A DNA stretch of 64,000 bases from CALHVX01 sp964640725 (GTDB lineage Bacteria > Pseudomonadota > Gammaproteobacteria > Pseudomonadales > Azotimanducaceae), in contig CAZXIJ010000005.1 in NCBI GenBank assembly GCA_964640725.1, positions 62,001 through 126,000 on the forward strand, in the 5' to 3' direction. This document shows positions 54,298 to 64,000 of the stretch, in pieces. A program made the position numbers and the translations under genes. The notes below the pieces were generated by a model. It had not been told where the DNA came from and did not search any database. It was given only the letters and a program-made list of their open reading frames with translations. Each line of letters begins with the position of its first letter. The stretch's first letter is position 1.

Positions 54298-55150
54298 GGC
54301 TGACCACGGAACTGTAGAAGAGCCAGCTCAGCAGCAGGATGAACAGGAAGTAGATCACCGAGAACGCCGCTGCAGGCCCCAGGTCGAACTGGCCGACCGC
54401 GAGCGTTGCCAGATACTGGCTGAGAAAGGTCGTGCTGTTGCCTGGCCCGCCGCCGGTCAGCACAAAGGGTTCCGTGTAAATCATCAGGCTGTCCATCAAG
54501 CGCAGCAACACCGCGATGATCAGCACGCCGCGCAGCCGGGGCAGCTCGACGAAGCGAAACACCTGCAGCCGCCCGAGGCCGTCCAGAGCGGCGGCCTGAT
54601 AGGCAGCGCCGGGAATGGCCGTCAGCCCGGCAAAGGCCAGCAGCGCAACCAGCGACGTCCAGTGCCAGACATCCATCAGGATCAGGGTCACCCAGGCGCT
54701 GGTGGCGCTGGCGGTGTAGTTGTAGTCGACGCCCAGAGCGTTAACCGCATAGCCCAGCAGCCCGATGTCCGGCCGCGCGTACACCTGCCACACGGTGCCG
54801 ACAACATTCCATGGCACCAGCAACGGCGTTGCCAGCAGGATCAGCAGCGCCGGGGTCCAGCGCGTTGCCGGGGCCAGCCCTTTGGCGACGACGATCCCCA
54901 GGGGAAGCTCGATGGCCAGAGCCGTGGCGCTGAACTGCAGCTGGCGCCAGAGCGCGCCGTGCAGCTCCGGGTCGCGCAGCATCTGGCGATACCAGTCGAA
55001 CCCCACGAAGCTGCGGGTCTGCATATCGAGAATGTCCTGTACGGAGTAATTCACGACGGTCATCAGCGGCACCACCGCGCTAAAGCCGACAATCAGCAAC
55101 ACCGGCAGCAACCCGAGCCAGGCTCGATTGGAGTACGGACGTTCTAGCAA
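54287..55150 (-). CDS. glpP: ABC transporter permease (GlpP)
   Basis: A 287-residue permease with six helices and a MalF-type EAA loop (GAAYQAAALDGLGRLQVFRFVELPRL, about 180-205). A helix-rich N-terminal segment (LLPVLLIVGFSAVVPLMTVV) fits the start. It overlaps the ATPase gene by seven bases upstream and GlpQ by 11 bases downstream. It partners with GlpQ. Confidence 0.87.
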
Positions 55151-56271
55151 GATGGCGCCTCGATGCTGGCGATGCGTTGCTGCTCTCGGAACAGTACGAA
55201 GCGTGACAGGACGAGACCTGCCAGGGCCCCGGGCTCACCGCTTAAGGGGCCACGCACGCGCACCGGTTCCGGCAGGCGCACCTCGGTCAGGCCGAACTCG
55301 CCGTCGGCATCCAGGCCCTGCAGCGCCTGGGAGGCGATGGCGCCGCGAAGCACAGCGGCATCCTCGGCCGTCGGGCCCAGCTGCACCCGCGCCCACTCAG
55401 GCCGGAACCCGAGCTGCACGGACCCGGGCAGCCAGCCGCCCGACAAGCCAAAGTGTTCTGCTGCAGGCAATGGCCAGCGCCAGTCTTCTCGAACCAGCAC
55501 ATCGCCGACCAGCTCGGCATCGATCAGGTTGAGCCCCGGGCTGCCAATAAAATGACCGACCCAGGTGTGTTCCGGTGCATCGTACAGGGCGCTGGGCGCT
55601 GCGCTCTGCAGAATTTTGCCGTCTCGCATCACACTGACGCGATCGGCAAAGGTGAGCGCTTCGGTCTGGTCGTGGGTCACGTAAACCATAGTGACGCCGC
55701 GATCAGCCTGCACCGCCTTGAGCGTTTGTCGCAGGCGCCACTTCAGGCTGGGCTCCACCGCGGTCAGCGGCTCGTCCAGCAGCAGCAGGGCAAGGTCGGG
55801 CGTCAGCAGCGCTTTGCCCACAGCCAGCAGCTGCTTCTGGTAAAGCGACAGGGTCGCCGGGCGCACGCGATCGAGCGCTCCGAACCCAAGGTCCGCAAAA
55901 GCCAGCTGCCGGGCAACGACGTCGGCCTGCGCGCGCCGCTCGCGCGCACCGACGCCTCGCGCCCGCAGCGGCATGGTCAGATTGTCCAGCACGCTGAGGC
56001 TGTCGTAGAGCACCGGAAACTGGAACACCTGCGCGACGCCGCGATCTCCGGGCGCCAGCTGCGCCAGATCCCGCCCCCCCAGGCTCAGCGCGCCAGCGGT
56101 CGGCTTGAGCAACCCGGACAGCAAGTTCAGCAGCGTGGTTTTGCCGGCACCGGAGCCGCCAAGCAGCGCATGCGCTTCCCCGGAGGCAATCTGAAGATTC
56201 AGACCTGCGAGGGTCGCCGCCGGCGCGCCCGGATAGCTGAAGGACAGGTCGTCGATGGTGACTGCAGCCAT
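55144..56271 (-). CDS. glpT: ABC transporter ATP-binding protein with degenerate signature (GlpT-type)
   Basis: A 375-residue ATPase with Walker A GGSGAGKT (38-45), Walker B LLLLDEPL (D167, E168), H-loop H201 and a C-terminal MalK-like regulatory domain. The signature is LSLYQ (142-146) instead of LSGGQ, and the D-loop reads TAVEPSLKW where most have SALD. Such degenerate signatures are known in one ATPase of heterodimeric importers, implying an asymmetric pair with the canonical partner at 56273-57313. The ATG is one base after the partner's stop. The longer open frame upstream lies inside the neighbour. Confidence 0.87.
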   Translation of the reverse strand: MAAVTIDDLSFSYPGAPAATLAGLNLQIASGEAHALLGGSGAGKTTLLNLLSGLLKPTAGALSLGGRDLAQLAPGDRGVAQVFQFPVLYDSLSVLDNLTMPLRARGVGARERRAQADVVARQLAFADLGFGALDRVRPATLSLYQKQLLAVGKALLTPDLALLLLDEPLTAVEPSLKWRLRQTLKAVQADRGVTMVYVTHDQTEALTFADRVSVMRDGKILQSAAPSALYDAPEHTWVGHFIGSPGLNLIDAELVGDVLVREDWRWPLPAAEHFGLSGGWLPGSVQLGFRPEWARVQLGPTAEDAAVLRGAIASQALQGLDADGEFGLTEVRLPEPVRVRGPLSGEPGALAGLVLSRFVLFREQQRIASIEAPSC

Positions 56272-56272
56272 C

Positions 56273-57313
56273 TCAGCGATCGCTGAAATCGAGGACGTCG
56301 CAGCTGCGGGCATGCAGCGGGACCGCATCGCCCACGGCCATCGCCGGCATGCCGTCCAGGCGTGCGTGCCAGAGCGGCTCTTCCGGATGCTCGGCCCGGG
56401 CGCCGTGCAGGAAGGTCTGGCTGCCGTTCGTCTCGAGGCCGTGAACGACCAACGTTGTCGAGAAACTGTGCGTAGCGGGCACTTCCAGAGAAAGGTGCTC
56501 CGGTCGCAGCCAGTGCCCGCCACCCAGCGCGTTCAGGTCCTGCTCGCTGAGCAGCTGTGCGGCGCGGTGGCTCACCGGTTCGCGATAGACCTGGGCGGGA
56601 GCGCCGACCTGCAGGAGACAGTGTGCATCCAGCAGCACCAGCTGGTCCGCCAGCGCAAAGGCTTCCCGCGGATCGGAACTCGCGTATACCAGCACCAGGC
56701 CCTGCTGCCGGGCAAGGGCCAGGAGTTCCTGCTCCAGCCCTTCCCGCAGCTTGTAGTCCAGATTCACAAAAGGCTCGTCCAGGACCAGTACCCGGGCATC
56801 CTTTGCCAGAGCGCGGCCGATGGCCAGCCGCTGCTGCTGCCCGCCGCTGAGTTGTTCGGGCAGGCGCGTCAGCAGACCGGCAAGACCAAGGCTCTCGGCA
56901 ATGGCACTCGCCCGCTCCGCACGCTGCGCCGCGGGCACCCCTCGGGCTCGAAGCGGCGAGGCCAGATTCTCGGCAACGGTCCAGTGCGGGTAGTTCACGA
57001 AGGCCTGCTGCACCATCGCCACCGGTCGCTGCGCCGGTCGAAGCCCGGCCATCGACTGACCGCCAACGCTCACAGCTGCGGTCGCAGCTGTGGGCAAGCC
57101 TGCCAGCAGTCGACACAGGGCCGTCTTGCCGCTGTGGTTGCGGCCCAGGATGACCGTCACAGAACCAGTGCTGCATTCGATCTTTTTCGGCCAAACTGCC
57201 GTCGACTCAGGCTTCGGTGCCAGGGTCAGCGTGTCGATAATCAGCGATGGCGATGGCACCTCGAATCCCGGCAAAGACCGATCACTTGCAACAGTGTTCA
57301 AATTTTCTACCAC
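56273..57313 (-). CDS. glpS: ABC transporter ATP-binding protein with canonical signature (GlpS-type)
   Basis: A 346-residue ATPase with Walker A GRNHSGKT (57-64), signature LSGGQQQR and Walker B VLVLDEPF, plus a C-terminal MalK-like domain. It would pair with the degenerate ATPase that follows. The GTG start at 57313 lacks a good ribosome-binding site; a GTG at 57259 (PSPSLIIDTL) is an alternative and would fit family N-termini better. First gene of the operon; the divergent promoter region (57314-57437) contains a 14-base palindrome. Confidence 0.85.
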   Translation of the reverse strand: MVENLNTVASDRSLPGFEVPSPSLIIDTLTLAPKPESTAVWPKKIECSTGSVTVILGRNHSGKTALCRLLAGLPTAATAAVSVGGQSMAGLRPAQRPVAMVQQAFVNYPHWTVAENLASPLRARGVPAAQRAERASAIAESLGLAGLLTRLPEQLSGGQQQRLAIGRALAKDARVLVLDEPFVNLDYKLREGLEQELLALARQQGLVLVYASSDPREAFALADQLVLLDAHCLLQVGAPAQVYREPVSHRAAQLLSEQDLNALGGGHWLRPEHLSLEVPATHSFSTTLVVHGLETNGSQTFLHGARAEHPEEPLWHARLDGMPAMAVGDAVPLHARSCDVLDFSDR

Positions 57314-57392
57314 TTTTAGACGATCTACTGAGAATAATTACCAAAAACGTGCGCAAAGCCCCAATAGAATCGGGCAACGTATCTCTGTTTTG

Positions 57393-57406
57393 ATCTAAGC
57401 TTAGAT
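57393..57406. promoter_or_regulatory. perfect palindrome in the glpS promoter region
   Basis: ATCTAAGCTTAGAT (14 bases, no spacer) lies 80 bases upstream of glpS and 31 bases before the DUF6356 start, within an AT-rich stretch. It could be an operator for a glycerol or carbon-source regulator; the binding protein is unknown. Confidence 0.45.
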
Positions 57407-57437
57407 TCAAGAAGTAACATGTACGCCGGAGCCCGCC

Positions 57438-57716
57438 ATGCTGCAACGATTCAAAGAACACCCAGCCACCGTTGGCGAGAGCTACCAGGCCCATCGGCGC
57501 GCTGCCTTCGGCTACAGCGGCCGGCTGTTTAAGGCTGCGTTCTGCTGCGCCATCCACGGGCTGTTCCCATGGTTGCACACTCACAGCGGCAGTGACGCCG
57601 TGAAATCGCTCCACAGCGAGCTCATGGCGCGCCAGCAATGCGCGGCGAACGGTGCGGCGAACGGGCCGGCCTCGCGCCCCAACAACGAGCTCGCAGCCCG
57701 GCAGCAGGCTGCCTAG
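57438..57716 (+). CDS. DUF6356 family protein
   Basis: A 92-residue protein whose first 70 residues match DUF6356: F.EHPATVGESY..H...AFGYSGRLFKAAFCCAIHGLFPWLHTHSGSDAV..LH..L. It may contain one amphipathic helix that touches the membrane. The tail is Ala/Gln-rich and low complexity. Function unknown. A GGAG precedes the ATG. Divergent from glpS; convergent with sbcC. Confidence 0.75.
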   Translation: MLQRFKEHPATVGESYQAHRRAAFGYSGRLFKAAFCCAIHGLFPWLHTHSGSDAVKSLHSELMARQQCAANGAANGPASRPNNELAARQQAA

Positions 57717-57736
57717 CGCCCAACCGGTCGCAACCT

Positions 57737-60700
57737 TCAGGCGACCACTTCGACGCGACTGCCCCGCTCGGTCCGATGCAGTCGCACCTGCGTCTCGATC
57801 CGCTCCTTGAGCTCGCTGACGTGAGAGATGATGCCAACCATTCGCCCCTGGCGGCTGAGCGCGATCAGCTCGTTCATCGCCCGATCCAGCGCCTCTGGAT
57901 CCAGACTGCCGAAGCCCTCGTCCACAAACAGCGCATCGATCTGCACGCCGCCGGCGAAGGCGCGGACAACATCCGACAGCGAGAGCGCCAGCGCCAGCGC
58001 TGCCAGAAAGCTCTCGCCCCCGGACAAGGACTGCACCGGGCGCTGCTCCCCGGTCAGGGCGTCATCGACATCCAGGTCAAGGCCAAAGCCGCTGCGCCGG
58101 TTGCTGGAGACTTCTCGCCGTATCAGCTGGTACTGGCCATTGCTCATGGCCCGCAGCTTTTCGCTCGCCTCGGCCAGTACCTGATCGAGCACCGCGCCCT
58201 GCACGAAGCTCTGTAGCGTCACCTTCTGTTCCAGCTGGCCGTTCGCGTGCCTGGCCAGGGTGCCAACCACGCCGAAGCGGGCATCGAGGGCCCGCTGCTC
58301 TGCCATGAGCTCTGCCAGCGTATCGCTCGCTGCCTGCAGCTTCGCGCGCTGCGCCCGATGGCTTGCCAGCGATTCCTGGGCCGCGGTCAACGCCGCCTTG
58401 CTGGCCTGCAGCACGCCGGCTTGCGCAGCCAGATCCGGACGGCTGGCGTCACCGATGGCATCGCGCAGCTGCTTCCGATCCCGCGCCAGCTGCCGCTCTT
58501 CGTCCCGGTGCCCCTGCACCTGGGAGCGCAGCGCGGCCAGGTCATCGCGTCGCGCCCAGGCCTGCGCAAAGCCGGCATCGTCAGCAAACGGGCTGTCTGC
58601 GAGCGCCGTGCTCCAAAGCGCTTGCACACGCTCCGCCGTCGACGCCCGCTCCGCCAGCTGATCCCGTCGCGTCTCGGCAGCTGTGGTCGCGCTCGCCACC
58701 GCAATGGCCGCGCTCTGCACCCGGGCGCTGATGCGCTCCCGGAGCGCCTTGCAGGTGCGCTGCCCGTCCAGGGCCAGCGCCAGCTGCTCGCGCCAGCGCG
58801 CCACGGTAACCGACGGGTCGTCCAGCTGCGACTCGGCCTGCACCAGGCGTTGCTGTTGCTGGGCTGTTTCGACCTGCGCCTGCTGCTGTGCCTGGGACAG
58901 GGCCGCGAGCCGGGCAGCGCCGGCCTGCAACGCGGGCTCATCTGCCGCCACCCCCTGCCGGGCCTCATCGCTGGCACGCACGGTCTCCTGCAGCCGCTCA
59001 TCTTCCGAACGCAGCGCCTGGCGCGCAGTCGCCAGCGCCGCGGCATCAAAGGCCTCGACCTGCGTCTGCACGTCCCTCGCCAGCTCCGTCGATCGGCTTG
59101 TCGCGGCACCGAGTTCCGCGCGATATCTGGCGACGGCAGCGGCCGCCTCCTGGGCAGCAGCCTCCGCAGTGCGAAGCAGCCTCGCGTCGGCGCCAGGCGC
59201 GGCAGCCGCCGGCGCCGGATGTTCGAGCGCACCGCATACGGGGCACGGCGCTCCGGCAGCCAAGGTCTCGGCCAGCCGGCCCGCCGCGTCTTCGTTCGCT
59301 GTTTGCCGCGCGGCAGCGAGCTGCAGGGCGGCCGCCCGTTCCTGCGCCACTGCCGTTTCCAGAGACTGCCGCAGCTCAGCAGCCAGCTGCTGGGTCCGTT
59401 CCGCGTCCCGGCGCGCCGCTTCGAGCTGCTTCGCCTGCGTCTCGCCGGCGGCAATTCGGGCTTTGAGCCGCTCCTGAATGGCCGGCGCCTCCGCCAGCAC
59501 GGGCGCGAGGCTTTCGAGCGTTTCCCGGGCCTGCGCCAGCCGTTCTGTCAACACCTGCTGCTGCGCCTTCAGCCGCTCCTCGGCGTCGTCCCGCTCCGTC
59601 TGCTCCGCCTGCAGCTTCGCCAGGGCCGACCGGGCTTCGCCGAGCTGCTCAATCACCGCCTCCTGGCCGCGCAGCCGCGCCAGCGCGGTCGCGTGCTGTT
59701 CCAGCTCGGCATCCAGTTTCGGCAGCTGCTCTGCCTCTGCCTGCGCCGCGCTGTCTTCGGCCTGCGCTGCCGCGAGGGTTGCCTGCGCAGCTTGCTGCGC
59801 TTCCAGCGCCGCGACCTGTTCCTGCCGGGCGCGCTGCAGCTCCGTAAAGGGCTGGGCAATTCCGAGCGCTGCATCGATATCGGCAACCCGGGCCGCGAGC
59901 TGCGCCATGGTCTCTGCCCGGCGATCGTGTTGTTCCTGCTGGGCCGCCAGCTGGTCCAGCGCCCGATAGTGCTCGGCCAGACGCTCGGCAGACTGCTTTT
60001 GCTGCTGCAAAGTCTCAAAGGCTTGCTCGCAACGCTGCACCCGGGCCTTTGCGGCAGCCAATGCAGCCTCTTCGGTCGCCAGCGCCGACCGCAGCGCTTC
60101 AGCATCGTCGCACCCGACCGCCTTGAGCTGCACGCTCATTGCCGCCGCGCAATCGGTCAGCGCCTGATCGACGGTGCGCGCCTGGTCGCGCAGCACTTCG
60201 CTCAGGTGCCGGTAGCGATCGGTGGCGAAGAGCGACTCGAAAATCTTCTCCCGTTCCCGGGTGTCGGCAAAGAGAAAGCGCTGAAAGGCGCCCTGAGGCA
60301 ACACAATCACCTGCCGAAACTGTTCCAGGCTCAGCCCGAGCAACGCCATGACTTCCGGCGTCACATGCCGCGGCTGCTCGCACAACAGCGCTTCGGTGCC
60401 GTCGCTGTGCAAACGAAACAGCGACGCTGTTGCGCCCGCCTCGGTCAGGCCTTCGCCTCGAGCCTTCGGCCGCCACTGAGTGGGTCGGCGCTGAACGCGA
60501 TAGCGCACATCGCCAAGCGCAAAGCTCAGGCTGACCTCCGTCGGCCGGTCCGCCGGCGCAAAGTCGCTGCGCAGGTGCCGGGCGCTGCGCTGCTCTCCCG
60601 TCGGCTCGCCGTACAAGGCAAAACACAGTGCGTCCAGGAGGGATGTCTTGCCTGCGCCGGTATCGCCGTGAATCAGGAACAGCGGCGAACGGGCGAGCGC

Positions 60701-60769
60701 CTCGAAGTCGAGATCGACAGTGTCCGCAAAGGGCCCGAAGGCGGTGGCCTGCAGCGCCAGCGGCCTCAC
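57737..60769 (-). CDS. sbcC: exonuclease subunit SbcC
   Basis: A 1010-residue SMC-like ATPase. Walker A HGDTGAGKTS (G35 to T42), long Ala/Glu/Gln-rich coiled coils, the zinc hook C509-P-V-C512 halfway along, and the C-terminal signature LSGGESFLAALALALSLSD with the Walker B region IDALFVDEGFGSLD. It partners with SbcD in a nuclease that processes hairpins and blocked DNA ends. It starts with GTG and overlaps the sbcD stop (GTGA). Convergent with DUF6356. Confidence 0.95.
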   Translation of the reverse strand: MRPLALQATAFGPFADTVDLDFEALARSPLFLIHGDTGAGKTSLLDALCFALYGEPTGEQRSARHLRSDFAPADRPTEVSLSFALGDVRYRVQRRPTQWRPKARGEGLTEAGATASLFRLHSDGTEALLCEQPRHVTPEVMALLGLSLEQFRQVIVLPQGAFQRFLFADTREREKIFESLFATDRYRHLSEVLRDQARTVDQALTDCAAAMSVQLKAVGCDDAEALRSALATEEAALAAAKARVQRCEQAFETLQQQKQSAERLAEHYRALDQLAAQQEQHDRRAETMAQLAARVADIDAALGIAQPFTELQRARQEQVAALEAQQAAQATLAAAQAEDSAAQAEAEQLPKLDAELEQHATALARLRGQEAVIEQLGEARSALAKLQAEQTERDDAEERLKAQQQVLTERLAQARETLESLAPVLAEAPAIQERLKARIAAGETQAKQLEAARRDAERTQQLAAELRQSLETAVAQERAAALQLAAARQTANEDAAGRLAETLAAGAPCPVCGALEHPAPAAAAPGADARLLRTAEAAAQEAAAAVARYRAELGAATSRSTELARDVQTQVEAFDAAALATARQALRSEDERLQETVRASDEARQGVAADEPALQAGAARLAALSQAQQQAQVETAQQQQRLVQAESQLDDPSVTVARWREQLALALDGQRTCKALRERISARVQSAAIAVASATTAAETRRDQLAERASTAERVQALWSTALADSPFADDAGFAQAWARRDDLAALRSQVQGHRDEERQLARDRKQLRDAIGDASRPDLAAQAGVLQASKAALTAAQESLASHRAQRAKLQAASDTLAELMAEQRALDARFGVVGTLARHANGQLEQKVTLQSFVQGAVLDQVLAEASEKLRAMSNGQYQLIRREVSSNRRSGFGLDLDVDDALTGEQRPVQSLSGGESFLAALALALSLSDVVRAFAGGVQIDALFVDEGFGSLDPEALDRAMNELIALSRQGRMVGIISHVSELKERIETQVRLHRTERGSRVEVVA

Positions 60770-61926
60770 GACGACCCCTCCTGGCCTGCGTCTGGATTGA
60801 TGGCCGCCAGCGCAGCTTCCAGCACGGCTCGCTCTTCGGCGTTCGGTGCGCGCCCGGCGCTGAACTGGTAAAAATCTTCGAACAGGGCCAACTCACCGCG
60901 CTGGACGGAAGCCAGAGTCGCTGAGCGGCTCGTGGGGCGCGCGACAACCTGTGGCCGCAGCACCTGCAGCCGGTGCGGATACACCGGGGCCAACCGGCCG
61001 TGCACGTCGTGCAATGCCTGGGTATCGTCGAGCAGAATCTGCACGTAGTCCTCGCGCGCAGGATCAGTGGCACCCGCCTCGAGAATCTGCGCCAGCGTAC
61101 CGCGCAGCACCCGCAGCTCGCGCCGCGGCTGTATTGGCCGGGTGACGAGATTGGCGACGCCCTGCTCGCCCAGATCGAACAACACCACGCTTTTGTCGTG
61201 CTCCGCCTCGGACACGCTGTACTTGAGGAGCGACCCGCTGTAGCGCAACGTCTCCCGCAGGTGGCGGTGCGGACGGTGCAGGTGCCCGAGGGCCACGTAA
61301 TCGAAGTCTTCGAACTGGCGGGCCCCCACCTGATCGCTGCCGCCCACAGACAGGGGCCGCTCGGAATCGCTCACGGTGCCACCGGCAATGAAGCAGTGGC
61401 TGAGCAACAGCTGCAGGGCGTCGGGCTGCCGGGCAGCGGCGACCTGCCGCAGCAGAAAGCCCATCGCTTCGTCTGCGGTGCGTACCTCTGCGGCATCCGC
61501 AAAGGTTGTCCGCACCCGCTCCGGGGTCGCGTAGGGCAGGCCGAAGACCTGCAGCGGCCGGCCCCCGGCAACCAGCTCCACCGGGCGGTCACAGGCCCCC
61601 AGGTCCGTCAGCAAGTGCAGCCCCGCTGGCGCCAGCAGCGCCGAACCGAACCCCAGGCGCAGGGCGTTGTCGTGGTTGCCGGGTATGACCAGCGTGCAAA
61701 CGCCGAGCTGGCCGACCAGCTCGGCCAGAAAGTCATTGAACAGCGCCACCGCCGCATCCGGCGGCACGGCCCGGTCGTAGACGTCTCCCGCCAGCAGAAA
61801 CAGCTCGACCTGTTCTTCACGAACCATCGCAAGCACCTGCTCGAGCGCGTGCCGCTGGTCGTCCAGCAGGCTATGCCCGTGCAGGTTGCGGCCAAGGTGC
61901 CAGTCGGAGGTATGAAGTACGCGCAC
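60766..61926 (-). CDS. sbcD: exonuclease subunit SbcD
   Basis: A 386-residue metallophosphoesterase. Motif I DWHLGR (D8, H10), motif II LLAGDVYDRAVP, motif III VIPGNHD, and the late GHLHRPH. It is the Mn-dependent nuclease of the SbcCD pair. The start is the GTG at 61926 (MRVLHTSDWHLG); the frame is open upstream but that reads into the opposite-strand CBS gene. Divergent from that gene with 48 bases between the starts. Confidence 0.95.
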   Translation of the reverse strand: MRVLHTSDWHLGRNLHGHSLLDDQRHALEQVLAMVREEQVELFLLAGDVYDRAVPPDAAVALFNDFLAELVGQLGVCTLVIPGNHDNALRLGFGSALLAPAGLHLLTDLGACDRPVELVAGGRPLQVFGLPYATPERVRTTFADAAEVRTADEAMGFLLRQVAAARQPDALQLLLSHCFIAGGTVSDSERPLSVGGSDQVGARQFEDFDYVALGHLHRPHRHLRETLRYSGSLLKYSVSEAEHDKSVVLFDLGEQGVANLVTRPIQPRRELRVLRGTLAQILEAGATDPAREDYVQILLDDTQALHDVHGRLAPVYPHRLQVLRPQVVARPTSRSATLASVQRGELALFEDFYQFSAGRAPNAEERAVLEAALAAINPDAGQEGSS

Positions 61927-61974
61927 GGGGCGACGGTAGCACGCCGGTTGCCAAGGGCGAACCGCTCCCCGATC

Positions 61975-63375
<1,401 letters not shown>

Positions 63376-63382
63376 CGCGTCC

Positions 63383-64000
63383 CTAAAAGGCCGGCCCGCG
63401 CGGCCGGTAGGGCGCTTCCAGCTGCGCTTTCTCTTCGATGGTGAGCGCTACATCGACCGCCTCGATGGCGTCGTCCAGATGATGCAGCTTGCTCGGGCCT
63501 ATGATCGGCGCCGTCACCACCGGGTTGGACAGCACCCAGGCCAGCGCAATCTGGGCCCGGGGCAGCCCGCGCGCCGCCGCTACGGCTGTCACCGCATCGA
63601 CAATGACGCGGTCCCGAGACTCGTCAAAACGGGCGTCAATCAGGGGGTCACTTGCCGAGCGCTCGGTCTTCTCGTCCCAGTCCCGGGTCAGGAGCCCGCG
63701 AGCCAGCGGGCTCCAGGGAATGACGCCCACACCCTGGTCGGCACACAACGGCAACATCTCGCGCTCTTCTTCGCGCTGCAGCAGGCTGTACTGGTTCTGC
63801 ATGGAGACGAAGCGGTTCCAGCCATTGCGCTCGCTGGCAAAGAGCGCCTTGCTGAACTGCCAGGCCCACATGGACGAAGCGCCGATGTAGCGCACCTTGC
63901 CGCTGGTCACTGCATCGTCGAGCGCGCGCAGGGTTTCTTCGATGGGCGTGCGGTCGTCCCAGCGGTGAATCTGGTACAGGTCAATGTAGTCCGTGTTCAG
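63383..64000 (-). CDS. aldo/keto reductase, 5' end outside the window
   Basis: About 205 residues of the C-terminal part of an AKR barrel: LNTDYIDLYQIHRWD at the window edge (catalytic His of the tetrad in QIH), then GKVRYIGAS, MQNQYSLLQREEEREMLPLC, PWSPLARGLLT and the NADP-binding IALAWVLSNPVVTAPIIGPSKLHHLDDAI. The family is the AKR11/YajO-like group that reduces aldehydes. The N-terminal barrel strands and the start lie outside. A terminator hairpin overlaps its stop. Confidence 0.9.
   Translation of the reverse strand: MNTDYIDLYQIHRWDDRTPIEETLRALDDAVTSGKVRYIGASSMWAWQFSKALFASERNGWNRFVSMQNQYSLLQREEEREMLPLCADQGVGVIPWSPLARGLLTRDWDEKTERSASDPLIDARFDESRDRVIVDAVTAVAAARGLPRAQIALAWVLSNPVVTAPIIGPSKLHHLDDAIEAVDVALTIEEKAQLEAPYRPRGPAF
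63384..63407 (-). terminator. intrinsic terminator of the aldo/keto reductase gene
   Basis: On the minus strand CCGGCC-GCGCG-GGCCGG is followed by CCTTTTAGGG, a 6-base GC stem with a short T-run. It overlaps the last codons of the reductase gene and is 10-30 bases past the stop of the convergent CBS gene. Confidence 0.6.

Noticed and set aside
58247..60871. 874-codon open frame on the plus strand
   Set aside because: Antisense to sbcC, with an Arg/Leu/Gln-rich composition typical of a shadow frame.
60973..61974. 334-codon upstream extension of the CBS gene
   Set aside because: The extension lies opposite sbcD and has no domain; homologues start at 61975.

Overview
The window is GC-rich, gene-dense DNA with short intergenic gaps and many stop/start overlaps. 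It looks like a chromosome segment of an aerobic, lipid- or hydrocarbon-using proteobacterium, probably a gammaproteobacterium. Supporting genes are the long (532 aa) isocitrate lyase, a YbdG-type MscS channel, YceH, SbcCD, a CYP153-type P450, an acyl-CoA dehydrogenase/P450 pair and a rhizobial-type glycerol ABC transporter. No tRNA, rRNA, IS element, CRISPR array or phage gene was recognised. The taxon cannot be fixed from the sequence alone.

Layout. 1-9.9 kb: an SDR / DMT transporter / alpha-beta hydrolase operon, a ToxR-CadC-like membrane regulator with TPRs, a small wHTH gene, DUF2288, a Ser/Thr kinase, and a eukaryotic-type (type II) glutamine synthetase. The synthetase is preceded by what looks like a complete NtrC/sigma-54 control region. 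A DUF4397 lipoprotein and DUF3750 follow. 10-16.5 kb: a tightly coupled five-gene operon on the minus strand. It encodes a membrane protein with two HX13H pairs (predicted di-haem b), a 21-haem c-type cytochrome, a 9-haem c-type cytochrome, a TPR/beta-barrel outer-membrane protein and a lipoprotein. Together they form a plausible electron path from the inner membrane through the periplasm to the outer membrane. 16.9-23.3 kb: divergently, a mono-haem protein, a haem/LamG lipoprotein, a Tat-exported protein and a zinc-ribbon methyltransferase. This pair of divergent operons is the best candidate for an undescribed system.

23.3-50.5 kb: mixed metabolism. It holds a CurA-like reductase, an MscS channel, CYP153, a PII-like protein translationally coupled to a DUF1538 membrane protein, exonuclease III overlapping an acyltransferase and a serine hydrolase, a putative gluzincin, an acyl-CoA dehydrogenase plus a second P450, a Na+/solute symporter, an iodotyrosine-deiodinase-like flavoprotein, a sedolisin-like (Ser-Glu-Asp) protease, a GFA protein, a TetA-like MFS transporter, an SDR, YceH, a degenerate M56-like membrane protein and isocitrate lyase.

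50.7-64 kb: a six-gene glycerol-type ABC transporter operon (glpS-T-P-Q-DUF2160-glpV order) with no glpK or glpD beside it, DUF6356, SbcC/SbcD, a cystathionine beta-synthase with CBS domains, and a truncated aldo/keto reductase at the right edge.

How the genes fit together: glycerol uptake, CYP153 hydroxylation, acyl-CoA oxidation and the glyoxylate shunt fit growth on lipids or alkanes. The multihaem operon would offer an extra outlet, or inlet, for electrons. Glutamine synthetase under nitrogen control and the PII-like protein show nitrogen or metabolite sensing. These links are inferred from gene content and were not tested.
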